Shown: positions 53,221-63,422, counted from the first letter of the stretch. The stretch is DNA of 64,000 nucleotides from JABMMZ01 sp040403495 (GCA_040403495.1 JBBAKM010000010.1:30396-94395); one strand, 5' to 3'. Made by a program: numbers and translations. Notes: generated by a model not told the origin, from the sequence alone.

Positions 53221-54129
53221 AAGCTCGAAACTAAACGTGTGTTTAATTTCTTTGCCATCTCTTAATTCAACAGAATATTTGCCTTTTTTGTATGCAGCGT
53301 CTTGCGTGTATTCTATTTTAATTTTTTGTTGAGTGCCATTAAAAGTAATATCTTCCTCGTGAGTGAATACATCATCAATATTTGTAAGTTTACTATTGCT
53401 ATTACTTAAGATGATTCCATCGGGATTTTTAATTCTAATAATGTATTTTTTGTTAATTGGTTGGTCGGTCAATTTATTGTTTAATAAATCAAAGGTAATC
53501 ATCAGTCTCTCTACTTTTTTAGCTTTATAAATTGGCGTAAAAATTCCCTTTTTGTCATATTGCGGTTCTACTCTTATAGGTCCAACATTGGGTTGTGCGG
53601 CAATGTTTACTTTTTTGGAAAGAGTCGATTTGTCTTTTTCTAATTGACTGATAGTAGATTCTTGTTCATTTAATTTGGCAAGATAAGCTTCGTTTTGAAG
53701 TAATAATGAATCAACGCGCGTTCTGAATGCTAAATTATTGTTCCTGAATACAGCAATACTGTCCTTTAATGCTCTGTATGATTTACCTGAACCACCCTGA
53801 CTGATGAGTGCACGTAATGAATTTATTTTTGACTCTTTTTCATTTAATAACTGAAGTAAACTGTCATTTTCGCCTTGATATAACGAGATTTCTAAACGAA
53901 GGTTTGCTACTTTTTCTTGCTCAATTGCAAGTTCGTTGTACAAACTATCTCTTAATAAATTTAAAGATTGTAAAGTGTCTATTTTTGATAAAGCAATGTT
54001 GGTTGAATGTTGCTCTTTGTTCCATAAAAAGATGTTAGAGCCAACAGAACCAAGCAATAATAATAAAAGTAAAACAATAGTTACGGTTTTGCCTTTTCCG
54101 GTTTTTTTTTCTTGTGCAGAATCGTCCAT
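53215..54129 (-). CDS. Membrane-anchored coiled-coil protein
   Basis: The 304-residue protein has a short cytoplasmic head (DDSAQEKKTGKGK), one membrane segment (VTIVLLLLLLLGSVGSNIFLW) and a long coiled coil from about 40 to 175. A beta-rich end follows (KKVERLMITFDLLNNKLTDQ and KHTFSFELL). Similar layouts are common in Bacteroidota, with no assigned role. It lies 1 nt downstream of the 54131 gene. Confidence 0.7.
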   Translation of the reverse strand: MDDSAQEKKTGKGKTVTIVLLLLLLLGSVGSNIFLWNKEQHSTNIALSKIDTLQSLNLLRDSLYNELAIEQEKVANLRLEISLYQGENDSLLQLLNEKESKINSLRALISQGGSGKSYRALKDSIAVFRNNNLAFRTRVDSLLLQNEAYLAKLNEQESTISQLEKDKSTLSKKVNIAAQPNVGPIRVEPQYDKKGIFTPIYKAKKVERLMITFDLLNNKLTDQPINKKYIIRIKNPDGIILSNSNSKLTNIDDVFTHEEDITFNGTQQKIKIEYTQDAAYKKGKYSVELRDGKEIKHTFSFELL

Positions 54130-54130
54130 T

Positions 54131-55432
54131 TTATAATTGATTATTTTGCAGCAATATTAATAATTCTGAGGGACTTATGCTAACTCTACTTACTTTCAAT
54201 CGTTTTTTAGTTAAAATTCCAGTCGGAAATTGTTCTATATATAACTTGTTATTGATTTTTTGGCTCGACTGTCCTATCATCCAATTAATTTGATTCCGTC
54301 TAATAAAAGTCCTTAATTCTTTAGGCGTTTCTCCATAGTTAAAAGTAATTAAATTGATTTTGTCACTGTAGTTTAACTGAATGTTTCGGAGTATCGCTGT
54401 GTCTTTTTGAAAATTCTCTTGTTCAAATCTCCAAACATAAATATAGCTTGGTTTTTTCTTGAAATGGCGAATAGAGTAAGTCTTTTTTTCTTTATTGGCT
54501 GTTTGAAACTTGAATCGATTTATTTTTTTACCAATGGTCAGCTGTTTTGCAATTTTGGCATCATCATCTCTTTTTATTAAAATGGTATTTCCCAAAGGAT
54601 GTATGTTTTGAATAATGTATTTCTTGCCTTTTCTTTCAAAGAAAGTGCTGCCATTTTTTTTGCTAATAGGAATAACAACATCTGGCAATTCATTTATTTT
54701 ATATTCCCCTATAATGATATAATCGATGCCATGTTCATTGAAAATGCCATTGCAGTTTGCGTCTTTTATTCCTATTGTAAAACTGTCTTGTTCGGTCCAA
54801 TAATCGCCTGCGATACAATTAATTCTTTGTTCTCTAAAACTGTAAAGTGTGCCTGCATAGACTTTGTCGGGACTATTTGTTTTGTAATAATCATCCAACA
54901 TGCCAATGTATTTAGCATTAAAGTTTAATCCATAACGACTGATATTTACAGTGTAGGTAGCATTGGCAACAGTAGGGTTGTTAAGGGTAATGTCTTTGTT
55001 GACAGTATAGCTGAAGAAAGTATCGGGCGCACCATCATCAGACAAGTCTAAATTATGGTTTTTATCCACCCAAATCAGTGCTGGTTTTTGTTTTCTTTGA
55101 TTGTTGCCGATAACAGCCAAAGTATAGCCCGGCAAAGACTTGCGGTTGTTTAATCCTCCAAAATAAATAAACGCATAATTAGTGTCTTTCACTCCTTCCA
55201 TGGAAGGGAGAATGAATGTAAATGATTTACTTTCGTTTTTGGTGTCAACCCCAATATTAATGGGTTCAAGTATCGGTTGTCCTTTGTATTTGTAAACAGC
55301 AACTATCGATTGCATTTTTCTGCCTTTTTCATCTTCAATGTAACGGTTTAATTTGACCGTTTTTTCAGTTTGGGCAATCATGAATTGCTGACTGAAAAGA
55401 AGGAAAAAGGTTATAGCAAGATGCTTTACCAT
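54131..55432 (-). CDS. Secreted protein with thioredoxin-like C-terminus
   Basis: The 433-residue protein has a signal peptide (LAITFFLLFSQQFMIAQ). The middle contains beta strands and DKNHNLDLSDDG, an EF-hand-like Ca-binding loop. The last 110 residues (PSYIYVWRFEQENFQKDTAI, INWMIGQSSQK, FPTGILTKKR) look like a thioredoxin fold without the CxxC pair, so redox activity is unlikely. Function unknown. Confidence 0.6.
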   Translation of the reverse strand: MVKHLAITFFLLFSQQFMIAQTEKTVKLNRYIEDEKGRKMQSIVAVYKYKGQPILEPINIGVDTKNESKSFTFILPSMEGVKDTNYAFIYFGGLNNRKSLPGYTLAVIGNNQRKQKPALIWVDKNHNLDLSDDGAPDTFFSYTVNKDITLNNPTVANATYTVNISRYGLNFNAKYIGMLDDYYKTNSPDKVYAGTLYSFREQRINCIAGDYWTEQDSFTIGIKDANCNGIFNEHGIDYIIIGEYKINELPDVVIPISKKNGSTFFERKGKKYIIQNIHPLGNTILIKRDDDAKIAKQLTIGKKINRFKFQTANKEKKTYSIRHFKKKPSYIYVWRFEQENFQKDTAILRNIQLNYSDKINLITFNYGETPKELRTFIRRNQINWMIGQSSQKINNKLYIEQFPTGILTKKRLKVSRVSISPSELLILLQNNQL

Positions 55433-55435
55433 TTA

Positions 55436-56140
55436 TTAATCTCTTCTACCTAAGAACATCGAAATGAAATACAACAAGTTAGCCAAAGCTCCCATTGCAG
55501 CCACAACATAAGTCATCGCAGCCCATTTTAAAGCATCTTTTGAACCTTCGTATTCTGTTTGATTAACAATGCCTTTGTTTTGCATCCAAGCCAAAGCTCT
55601 TTTACTTGCATCAAACTCAACAGGAAGTGTAACTAAAGCAAAAGTAGTTAGGAATAAATTGGCAGCAATTAATATTAATAATAGAGTTACACCGAACTGA
55701 TTGCCACTGTAAAACATAGCACCTGCCCCAAACATCATTAACATATTGGCAAACTGCATAACTCTAGCACTGATATTTACAACTGGAACGAGTTTACTTC
55801 TTAGTCCAATCCAAGCATAAGCTTCAGCATGTTGCACAGCGTGTCCACACTCGTGAGCCGCAACTGCCGCTGCTGCTGCATTTCTTTGATGGTAAACAGA
55901 TTCACTTAAGTTTACAGTTTTGTCGATTGGGTTATAGTGGTCGGTTAATTGACCGTCAACTTGAACAATTTTTACATCACGAATGCCATGGTCGGCCAAC
56001 ATTTTGGCAGCAATTTCAGCACCACTCAAATTGTTTTGTAAACGCAACTGTGAATAGTGTTCAAACTTAGATTTTAAACGGTTGCTAATAAATAAACTAA
56101 CTAGCATGGTGATAACACCAATGATAAGAAATCCAAACAT
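55436..56140 (-). CDS. Zinc metallopeptidase, YugP family
   Basis: The 234-residue membrane protein carries AAHECGHAVQHAEAYAW, the HExxH zinc motif, between an N-terminal membrane segment and three C-terminal ones. FDASKRALAWM near residue 180 supplies the family's late conserved region. The family (DUF2227-type neutral zinc peptidases) is widespread and poorly characterised. It follows the 73-residue gene by 10 nt. Confidence 0.9.
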   Translation of the reverse strand: MFGFLIIGVITMLVSLFISNRLKSKFEHYSQLRLQNNLSGAEIAAKMLADHGIRDVKIVQVDGQLTDHYNPIDKTVNLSESVYHQRNAAAAAVAAHECGHAVQHAEAYAWIGLRSKLVPVVNISARVMQFANMLMMFGAGAMFYSGNQFGVTLLLILIAANLFLTTFALVTLPVEFDASKRALAWMQNKGIVNQTEYEGSKDALKWAAMTYVVAAMGALANLLYFISMFLGRRD

Positions 56141-56150
56141 AATATATTTT

Positions 56151-56372
56151 TTATTTAATTATTTTCATTACAACAATAACCATACCTATTAAGAACATTA
56201 TGATGGAAATTCGATTAATGCCGTGCATCATCTTTAAATAACTCATGTTCTTAAATGACGTTTCGTCAGAAATGTTATTAGTTCCGTTCAAATTGTCATT
56301 ATTTTGAGTCTCTTTGTTGAATTCAGGTTGTTTTTTGAAGCTCAAATAGCTCAATAATTTTTGTATAATCAT
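56151..56372 (-). CDS. Small single-pass membrane protein
   Basis: The 73-residue protein has a polar, Asn-rich first half and one C-terminal membrane segment (ISIIMFLIGMVIVVMKIIK). It lies in a tight run between the SPOR and YugP-type genes with 5- and 10-nt gaps, which supports a real gene. Function unknown. Confidence 0.6.
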   Translation of the reverse strand: MIIQKLLSYLSFKKQPEFNKETQNNDNLNGTNNISDETSFKNMSYLKMMHGINRISIIMFLIGMVIVVMKIIK

Positions 56373-56377
56373 TTTAT

Positions 56378-56758
56378 TTACTGTAATGGTGGATAGATGA
56401 TTTTGTCTTTAACAACAATAGCCATCGGGAATTTGGTCTTAATTTGATTGAAGAGTGACATACATTCAAATTTAGTTTTATACAATCCAACATATACTTT
56501 AAAATTGGGCTCATCCCACACTACTTCGCTAAAAGCATTGTGTTCCATATCGAATTTGTTTTTAATAGCCTCTGCTTTGTTTCTGTTATCGCCACTGAAA
56601 ATTAAAATATGGTATCCTTCAATTTTGGTGTCAGGGTTTTTTCTTTTCGCAATTCGGCTTTTCAAACTCCAATCAAGTTCTGCTGGTTTGTTTACTGTAA
56701 TTTGTGCTTGTAAACTCTGTACAGTAATAAACAATAAGATTATAATTAAGTTTTTCAT
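56378..56758 (-). CDS. SPOR-domain protein
   Basis: The 126-residue secreted protein has a signal peptide (LIIILLFITVQSLQAQ). A SPOR fold follows: GYHILIFSGDNRNKAEAIKN, then FKVYVGLYKTKFECMSLFNQ. SPOR domains bind denuded peptidoglycan glycans. It lies 5 nt after secA and may be co-transcribed. Confidence 0.82.
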   Translation of the reverse strand: MKNLIIILLFITVQSLQAQITVNKPAELDWSLKSRIAKRKNPDTKIEGYHILIFSGDNRNKAEAIKNKFDMEHNAFSEVVWDEPNFKVYVGLYKTKFECMSLFNQIKTKFPMAIVVKDKIIYPPLQ

Positions 56759-56763
56759 TTGAA

Positions 56764-59700
56764 TTATCTTTTTTTCTGTAATTCTCTTTCTTGTTTTCTG
56801 CGCTCAGTACGACTTAGCTTTTGGTCTGATTCTGAACTGCCATTGGTCGACAATTGCTCTTGAAGTCCGTCAGGAATATTGTTGTTGCGGGTCAATTTCA
56901 TTTGACTCATATCTGTTCTTTGCGGCTGTTGTGCCTTCTGAACCGACTTGTTTTCTTCGCTTGATATTTGCGCTTTGAACAAGGTTGATAATATTTTGTC
57001 ATTCATTCTTGAAATCATTCCTTGGAACAATTTTACTGATTCAATTTTGTAAATCAATAATGGATCTTTTTGTTCGAACGTAGCATTGTTTGCAGCAGTT
57101 TTTAAATCATCTAATTCTCTTAAATGGTCTTTCCACTCATCATCCAAAATCTCAAGACTGATAATTTTTTCAAATTCAGTGCTTAAGTGTTCTCCTTTCG
57201 AATCTAAACATTTTTTTAGGTCAACAGGAATGCCGTAATTTTTGATACCATCTGAAAAAGGAATCATAACAAACCCAACTTTTTCGCCTTCTTGTCCGTA
57301 AATTCTATTTAGAACAGGTAATGCAACAGTTTTGATGTTGTTTTTTCTGTGTTCGTATGTTTCGGTTAGGTAATCGTATAATTGGTCAGCAATTTGTTCT
57401 GATTTTAATGATTTGAAATCGCCTTCTTCAATAGGCATTTCTGCCGCAAAAGAAAGTGCTAATGCCAGTTTCAATTGCTCATATTGGTCAACTTGCTTGG
57501 CGTTCATCACTTGCTCATCACACCAATCTGAAATCATGTGTCTAATATCCAAAGAAAGACGGTCGCCTAACAAAGCATTTTTTCTTCTTTTGTAAATCAC
57601 AGTTCTTTGCTTGTTCATTACATCGTCGTATTCTAACAATCGTTTTCTCATTCCAAAGTTGTTTTGCTCAACTTTTTTCTGACTTCTTTCAATTGTTTTA
57701 CTCATCATTGGATGCTGAATTACTTCGCCTTCTTTGTATCCAAATTTATCCATCAATTTAGAAGCTCTGTCGCTACCAAATTTTCTCATTAAATCATCTT
57801 CTAAAGAGACGTAGAACAATGTTGTTCCAGGGTCACCTTGTCTACCAGAACGACCTCTTAACTGCCTGTCAACTCTTCGTGAATCGTGTCTTTCGGTACC
57901 AATAATGGCCAAACCACCTGCTTTTTTAACTTCTTCGCCTATCTTAATATCCGTACCTCTACCAGCCATGTTGGTTGCAATAGTTACCGCTCCAGGTAAT
58001 CCCGCTTCGGCTACAACTTCTGCCTCTCTTTGGTTCTGTTTAGCATTCAAAACATTGTGCTTAATGTTTCTTAACTTTAACATACGTGACAGTAATTCTG
58101 AAATTTCTACCGATGTTGTACCCACCAAAACTGGTCTGCCTTCTGAGGTTAGTTTTACCACTTCATCTATTACAGCATTGTATTTTTCTCGCTTGGTTTT
58201 GTATATTAAATCATCAAAATCTTTTCTTGAAATAGGTTTGTTCGTAGGAATTACAACCACATCTAATTTGTAAATTTCCCAAAACTCACCCGCTTCGGTT
58301 TCTGCAGTACCTGTCATCCCCGAAAGTTTGTGGTACATTCTGAAATAATTTTGTAAGGTAATGGTGGCAAATGTTTGTGATGCAGCCTCAATTTTTACAT
58401 TCTCTTTGGCTTCTATCGCTTGGTGCAAGCCATCGCTGTATCTTCTGCCCTCAAGCACACGACCGGTTTGTTCGTCTACTATTTTTACTTTGCCATCTAC
58501 AATAATGTATTCAATGTCTTTTTCAAACAATGTATAGGCTTTTAATAATTGGTTGACTGCGTGAATTCTTTCTGATTTAATTGAGAAATTTCTCATTAAC
58601 TCCTCTTTTCTTTGGGTTTTTTCTTCCGCAGAAATGCTTAATTTTTCGATGTCAGCAATTTCAGTTCCTACGTCAGGAATGATGAAAAAGTCTTTCTCTT
58701 CGCCAGAAAATGTAATTAAATCAATCCCTTTTTCTGTTAAGTCAACTTGATTGGTTTTTTCATCTATAACAAAATACAACTCAGCATCTGCCTTAGGCAT
58801 TTCTCTTTGTCTGTCTTGTAAATAGTAGTTTTCAGTTTTGAGCAACAATGCTTTCATGCCTTGTTCTCCTAAAAACTTAATGATTGCTTTGTTTTTTGGC
58901 AAACCTCTGTGGGCTCTTAATAATGCCAATCCTCCGCCGCCTTCTTTGTCGCCTGTATTACCTGATTCTATTAGTTTTTTTGCATCATTCAAAAAGGTAT
59001 TCACTGCCTTTTTTTGAGCTTCTACTAGTTTTTCAATTCTAGGTTTTAAAGCAGAATACTCCTGAATGTCTCCACGAGGCACTGGTCCTGATATAATTAA
59101 TGGAGTTCTAGCATCGTCAATCAACACCGAGTCAACCTCATCTATCATTGCATAATGGTGCTTTCTTTGAACCATCTCTTCAACAGAATGGGTCATGTTA
59201 TCTCTTAGATAATCAAAACCAAATTCATTGTTTGTACCATAAGTTATGTCTGCTAAATAGGCTCTTCTTCTTTCATCGCTATTAGGTCTGTGGTAATCGA
59301 TACAATCTACGGTAATGCCATGGAATTCAAAAATAGGAGCGTTCCATTCGCAATCTCGTCGAGCCAAATAATCATTGACGGTTACAATGTGAACCCCTCT
59401 GCCGCTCAATGCATTCAAATAAGCAGGAAGAGTAGAAACCAATGTTTTTCCTTCTCCCGTTGCCATCTCAGATATTTTACCTTGGTGTAAAACAACCCCA
59501 CCTATTAATTGAACATCGTAATGAACCATGTTCCATTTTATTTTTCCTCCTGCCGCAGTCCATTCATTTTCATAAACGGCCTTTTCTCCTGAAATTTTAA
59601 CATTCGATTTGCGTTTTGAAATTTCAATGTCAAAGGCATTGGCAGTAACTTCTAATGTGCTATTCTCGGAAAATCGTTTAGCCGTTTGTTTTACCACAGC

Positions 59701-60051
59701 AAAAGCCTCTGGTAAAATAGTCATCAAAACAACTTCTAATGATTTGTTTCTTTCCAATTCCAATTGCTCAATTGAAGTCAACAATTCATCTTTCTCAACC
59801 ACTAAGTTGGGGTCTAAAGCCTCAATTTCTGCCTTTATGTCTGATATTTTTGTGTCAATTGGTTTTAAATGTTCGGCGATAGTCGCTTTAAGTTCTGCCG
59901 TTTTTGCTCTCAATTCATCATGTGTTAATTGGTTGAATGAATTGAAATGATTGTTTATTTCTTCAACTAATGGCATTAATTGACGAATGTCTTTTTCACT
60001 TTTGGTACCGCCAAATAGCTTCGAAATACTTTTTACAAGGGAGTTAATCAT
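56764..60051 (-). CDS. secA: Preprotein translocase ATPase SecA
   Basis: The 1095-residue protein drives Sec export. Walker A is MATGEGKTLV, the DEAD-like motif DEVDSVLIDDARTPLIISG, and the second helicase domain has VGTTSVEISELLS and GRGTDIKIG followed by QLRGRSGRQGDPG. Compared with E. coli (about 900 residues) it is longer, with insertions after the DEVD segment and in the C-terminal region, as usual in Bacteroidota. No C-terminal zinc-binding Cys cluster is visible. Confidence 0.97.
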   Translation of the reverse strand: MINSLVKSISKLFGGTKSEKDIRQLMPLVEEINNHFNSFNQLTHDELRAKTAELKATIAEHLKPIDTKISDIKAEIEALDPNLVVEKDELLTSIEQLELERNKSLEVVLMTILPEAFAVVKQTAKRFSENSTLEVTANAFDIEISKRKSNVKISGEKAVYENEWTAAGGKIKWNMVHYDVQLIGGVVLHQGKISEMATGEGKTLVSTLPAYLNALSGRGVHIVTVNDYLARRDCEWNAPIFEFHGITVDCIDYHRPNSDERRRAYLADITYGTNNEFGFDYLRDNMTHSVEEMVQRKHHYAMIDEVDSVLIDDARTPLIISGPVPRGDIQEYSALKPRIEKLVEAQKKAVNTFLNDAKKLIESGNTGDKEGGGGLALLRAHRGLPKNKAIIKFLGEQGMKALLLKTENYYLQDRQREMPKADAELYFVIDEKTNQVDLTEKGIDLITFSGEEKDFFIIPDVGTEIADIEKLSISAEEKTQRKEELMRNFSIKSERIHAVNQLLKAYTLFEKDIEYIIVDGKVKIVDEQTGRVLEGRRYSDGLHQAIEAKENVKIEAASQTFATITLQNYFRMYHKLSGMTGTAETEAGEFWEIYKLDVVVIPTNKPISRKDFDDLIYKTKREKYNAVIDEVVKLTSEGRPVLVGTTSVEISELLSRMLKLRNIKHNVLNAKQNQREAEVVAEAGLPGAVTIATNMAGRGTDIKIGEEVKKAGGLAIIGTERHDSRRVDRQLRGRSGRQGDPGTTLFYVSLEDDLMRKFGSDRASKLMDKFGYKEGEVIQHPMMSKTIERSQKKVEQNNFGMRKRLLEYDDVMNKQRTVIYKRRKNALLGDRLSLDIRHMISDWCDEQVMNAKQVDQYEQLKLALALSFAAEMPIEEGDFKSLKSEQIADQLYDYLTETYEHRKNNIKTVALPVLNRIYGQEGEKVGFVMIPFSDGIKNYGIPVDLKKCLDSKGEHLSTEFEKIISLEILDDEWKDHLRELDDLKTAANNATFEQKDPLLIYKIESVKLFQGMISRMNDKILSTLFKAQISSEENKSVQKAQQPQRTDMSQMKLTRNNNIPDGLQEQLSTNGSSESDQKLSRTERRKQERELQKKR

Positions 60052-60058
60052 AAACGTG

Positions 60059-60066
60059 CAAATATA
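60059..60066 (-). promoter_or_regulatory. -7 box for secA
   Basis: On the minus strand TATATTTG (60066-60059) ends 7 nt before the secA ATG at 60051. No good -33 element is seen. Confidence 0.5.
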
Positions 60067-60157
60067 TTAATTTTACTTTGATTTTGTTTACTTAAAGTAC
60101 TCAAAGTCTGTACCAATTTGATACGCTTGACTTTTAACGTTTTTTTGACATACTTTC

Positions 60158-60194
60158 TGTCAAAAAAAAACCGCCTGAACGAATTCAGACGGCT
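60158..60194 (-). terminator. Terminator of the YceI gene
   Basis: On the minus strand CCGTCTGAA and TTCAGGCGG pair (loop TTCG), then a run of nine T. It lies about 30 nt after the yceI-like stop. Confidence 0.8.
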
Positions 60195-60222
60195 TTGCAC
60201 ATTAAAATTAATACTCGGGAAA

Positions 60223-60747
60223 TTATATTTTTTGGTATTGGATATTCGCCAATATTTTTACTTCATCTGAAACAACGATACCGCCTGCTTCGGTTACTGC
60301 CGACCATGCTAATCCAAACTCTTTGCGATTAATAACACCTGAAACCTCAAATCCATGTTTTTCGTTGCCATAAAAATCAACCATTTTACCTTCGTAATTC
60401 ACTGCTAAACTTACTGATTTTACATGACCTCTGATTGATAAATCTCCAACTAAAACATAATGTCCGTTGTCTGATTTTTTAAGTTCAGTTGATGTGAAAG
60501 TCATGTTAGGGTGGTTCGCTGAATCAAAAAAATCTGGACTTTTTAAGTGCTCGTCTCTTTGGCCATTGTTGGTGCTTATGCTGTTAGTGTTGATTGTAAA
60601 ATTGATTTTTGCATTTGTAAAATCATCACCATCTGTTTCTACAGTTGAATCAAATTCTGAAAATAAACCCGATACTGTGGAAATCATCAAATGTTTAACT
60701 TTGAAGTTAACTTCTGAATGCATTTTGTCTAATTGGAATTGTGCCAT
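60223..60747 (-). CDS. YceI-family protein
   Basis: The 174-residue protein has the YceI lipocalin-like pattern: FQLDKMHSEVNFKVKHLMIS, then LKSPDFFDSANHPNMTFTST and GDLSIRGHVKSVSLAV. No signal peptide is visible, so it is probably cytoplasmic, unlike E. coli YceI. The family binds isoprenoid-like lipids and is often linked to stress. A TACCTTTG box is found 23 nt upstream. Confidence 0.9.
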   Translation of the reverse strand: MAQFQLDKMHSEVNFKVKHLMISTVSGLFSEFDSTVETDGDDFTNAKINFTINTNSISTNNGQRDEHLKSPDFFDSANHPNMTFTSTELKKSDNGHYVLVGDLSIRGHVKSVSLAVNYEGKMVDFYGNEKHGFEVSGVINRKEFGLAWSAVTEAGGIVVSDEVKILANIQYQKI

Positions 60748-60837
60748 ATTGTTATATTATTTAATAGGGCAAAGGTAGTTGAGTGACCCAATTCAGAACC
60801 TTAATCTAGTTTAACTAATGGCCTTAAACCAGTTTAA

Positions 60838-61419
60838 CTAATGGTTGTTAATATTCCTAATTTTACTTAAAAAAACAGGTGTAATTCCCAAATAGGCAGC
60901 AATTTGTGTTTGTGGTAGTCGCTTGTTTAGTGCTGGATATCGCTTAATAAAGTTGGCATATCTTTCGGGGGCATGTAAACTCATGCTTTCTAACAATCGG
61001 TTTTGATAGCTGATTAACCCATTTTCTGTAATTATTCTGAAGTATTTCTCCAGTTTAGGAATCTTTTCGAACAATTTCAATTGTTGTTCTCTTGTAATCA
61101 AAAGCATTTCGGTGTCCTCTAAAGCATCAATATTGAGCTTGGCTTCAGTTTTTTTGGTAAAACTCATCATGTCTGTAATCCACCAATCTTCAATGGCAAA
61201 TTGTAAGATGTGCTCGAACCCATTAACGTCAACATAATAAGAACGCATACAACCATTAATAACGAAGGCTGAGTAATGTGATATGTCGCCCTCCTGCAAG
61301 AAATATTGTCTTTTGCGTAGTTTTTTGAAGGTGAAAAATTGACGTAATTCCTCTTTTTCAGTTTCGTTCAAACTCAAATGTTTTTCTATGTTCTTGATTA
61401 ATAAACTAAATTCTTCCAT
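60838..61419 (-). CDS. Crp/Fnr-family transcription regulator
   Basis: The 193-residue protein has an N-terminal cyclic-nucleotide-binding fold (KRQYFLQEGDISHYSAFVI) and a short C-terminal helix-turn-helix (PQTQIAAYLGITPVFLSKI). It lacks the Cys set of Fnr. It lies 5 nt downstream of the DUF255 gene and upstream of yceI, which it might control; this is a guess from position. Confidence 0.88.
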   Translation of the reverse strand: MEEFSLLIKNIEKHLSLNETEKEELRQFFTFKKLRKRQYFLQEGDISHYSAFVINGCMRSYYVDVNGFEHILQFAIEDWWITDMMSFTKKTEAKLNIDALEDTEMLLITREQQLKLFEKIPKLEKYFRIITENGLISYQNRLLESMSLHAPERYANFIKRYPALNKRLPQTQIAAYLGITPVFLSKIRNINNH

Positions 61420-61424
61420 AGGCT

Positions 61425-63422
61425 TTATTCAATATTTTGTGGTTTATAACAAGTTTGATCTTTGCAATGATACATCATTTTTGTGTTTTTGTATTCTTTG
61501 CCTTTTAATAAAGGGATTTCTGTAGACTCATTCACGCAGGCAATCAAGCTGTTAACCTCATTTTTGTGTAATTTTAATACCGCAATTGCTTCTGCTTGCT
61601 CGGCACAACTTACGATATACTGTTCCATTCCTTCTTCTGTTATTAAATTCAAAAGGGCCCAATGGCTGTACCAAGGTGCGTGTTTTTCTATATTGGTGTT
61701 CATGGCAGACAACATATCGGTCACCATTTCTCTCCAATCCGAACGGTCAAAATACCAAGATAAGGTCCATAAGTTGTGCGCCATAATGCTGTTACTGCTG
61801 TTAATGACATCATCGTTTATGTCGTATTTGTCTACGATAATCTGCTGTTGCGTTTCACTGAACCTGAAGAAATGTTTATTTGGATTGTAAAACAACTCTA
61901 TTGTTTTTAAACACATTTCATTGGCCAATTTTAAGACGTTCTCATCAAAAGTTATTTTGTACAAATGAATCAAAGCATCTATAAAACTTACATAATCCTC
62001 TGAATAAGCAGAAATATTGCTTTTATCAGTTTGGTATGAACGGTACAACTTACCACTGATGTAAAATTGCTCAACCATTGCTTTGTATAATTGAACCGCA
62101 TTCTGCACAATGGAAGGGTCTTCTAAATAAAAAGCCGTTTCTGCCAATCCTTTCAACATTAATGCATTCCACGAGCAAATGAGCTTGTTATCTAAGCCTG
62201 GTTTTATTCTACTTTGTCTTAGTTTTTTTAATGCCAATAAGCCTTTTTCTATGCAATCTATTAGTGTTTCTTCAGTCGTTCCCAATTCTATAGCCGCTTG
62301 TTTTGGAGTGGCTAAGGCATACAATATGTTGCGGTGTTCTTCCCAATTGCCATTTTCTGTGCATTGGAAATAAGCTATAAATAAAGGTAAGTTTTCGGAA
62401 ATATTTGACTTTAATTCTTCATAAGTATAGGTGTAAAATTTCCCCTCCACACCTTCGCTGTCTGCATCTAAAGCACAGTAGTATAAGCCATTTTCATTCC
62501 TCAATTCTTGGTTGCAAAAAGCAAGTGTTTTTAATGCTATGTTTTTTAAATAAGGGTCGTTGTTTAAACTAAATCCGTAAGCAAAAGCAGGCATCAGTTG
62601 GGCATTGTCATACAGCATTTTCTCAAAGTGTGGGGCAAACCATTTTTCATCAACCGAATATCTGGAAAAACCGCCATCAACTGCATCAAATATACCTCCA
62701 AGGGACATCTGCATAAGGGTGTGAATTCCCATTTCTAATGATTTTGGATTATTTTTTATATGGCCATATTTCAATAGATATAGAATGTTATTAGGCAAAG
62801 GAAATTTAGGTGCTCTTTTGTTTCCGCCATAAATGGGATCATAAATGGCGTCAAATGCTTCGAATGCCAATTCTGATAAATTGGATTGTGCTTGTTTGAA
62901 TGAAATTTCGGGAGGAAGATTCATGTTTTTTAATCCACGACTGAGTTTGGCGGCATATTCAAAGGCTTTTTCTTTTTCATTTTGCCATAAGTGATGAATT
63001 TGCTTTATCAGGTTTTGCCATTTGTCTTTGGGAAGATAGGTGAGGGCATGAATAGGTTGTTTGTCGGGGAGAGCAAAGGCATTAAGTGGCCAACCGCCAT
63101 TCCCGTTTATCAACTGACAAGCATCCATATAAATTTGGTCAACATCTGGCAATTCTTCACGGTCTATTTTGATGCAAATGAAATAATCGTTCATCATTTT
63201 TGCAGTTTCTTCGTCCTCGAAGGATTCATGTGCCATAACATGACACCAATGGCAAGCACTGTAACCAATGCTGATTAACAAAAGTTTGTTTTCTTCTTTT
63301 GCTTTGTTTAAAGCCATTTCGCCCCATTCATACCACTGCACAGGATTGTGTGCATGTTGCAATAAATAAGGACTTTGTGAATGCATGAGAGCATTGGTGT
63401 GCTTGTTTATATCACTGTTCAT
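61425..63422 (-). CDS. DUF255/spermatogenesis-associated-protein-20-like thioredoxin-domain protein
   Basis: The 665-residue protein has an N-terminal thioredoxin-like domain with SIGYSACHWCHVMAHESFED, containing the CHWC pair, and a long (alpha/alpha) barrel like that of glycoside hydrolases (DAVDGGFSRYSVDEKWFAPH). This is the YyaL/SPATA20 family, of unclear biological role. Length is typical. Its ATG overlaps the stop of the TonB receptor gene by 1 nt. Confidence 0.9.
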   Translation of the reverse strand: MNSDINKHTNALMHSQSPYLLQHAHNPVQWYEWGEMALNKAKEENKLLLISIGYSACHWCHVMAHESFEDEETAKMMNDYFICIKIDREELPDVDQIYMDACQLINGNGGWPLNAFALPDKQPIHALTYLPKDKWQNLIKQIHHLWQNEKEKAFEYAAKLSRGLKNMNLPPEISFKQAQSNLSELAFEAFDAIYDPIYGGNKRAPKFPLPNNILYLLKYGHIKNNPKSLEMGIHTLMQMSLGGIFDAVDGGFSRYSVDEKWFAPHFEKMLYDNAQLMPAFAYGFSLNNDPYLKNIALKTLAFCNQELRNENGLYYCALDADSEGVEGKFYTYTYEELKSNISENLPLFIAYFQCTENGNWEEHRNILYALATPKQAAIELGTTEETLIDCIEKGLLALKKLRQSRIKPGLDNKLICSWNALMLKGLAETAFYLEDPSIVQNAVQLYKAMVEQFYISGKLYRSYQTDKSNISAYSEDYVSFIDALIHLYKITFDENVLKLANEMCLKTIELFYNPNKHFFRFSETQQQIIVDKYDINDDVINSSNSIMAHNLWTLSWYFDRSDWREMVTDMLSAMNTNIEKHAPWYSHWALLNLITEEGMEQYIVSCAEQAEAIAVLKLHKNEVNSLIACVNESTEIPLLKGKEYKNTKMMYHCKDQTCYKPQNIE

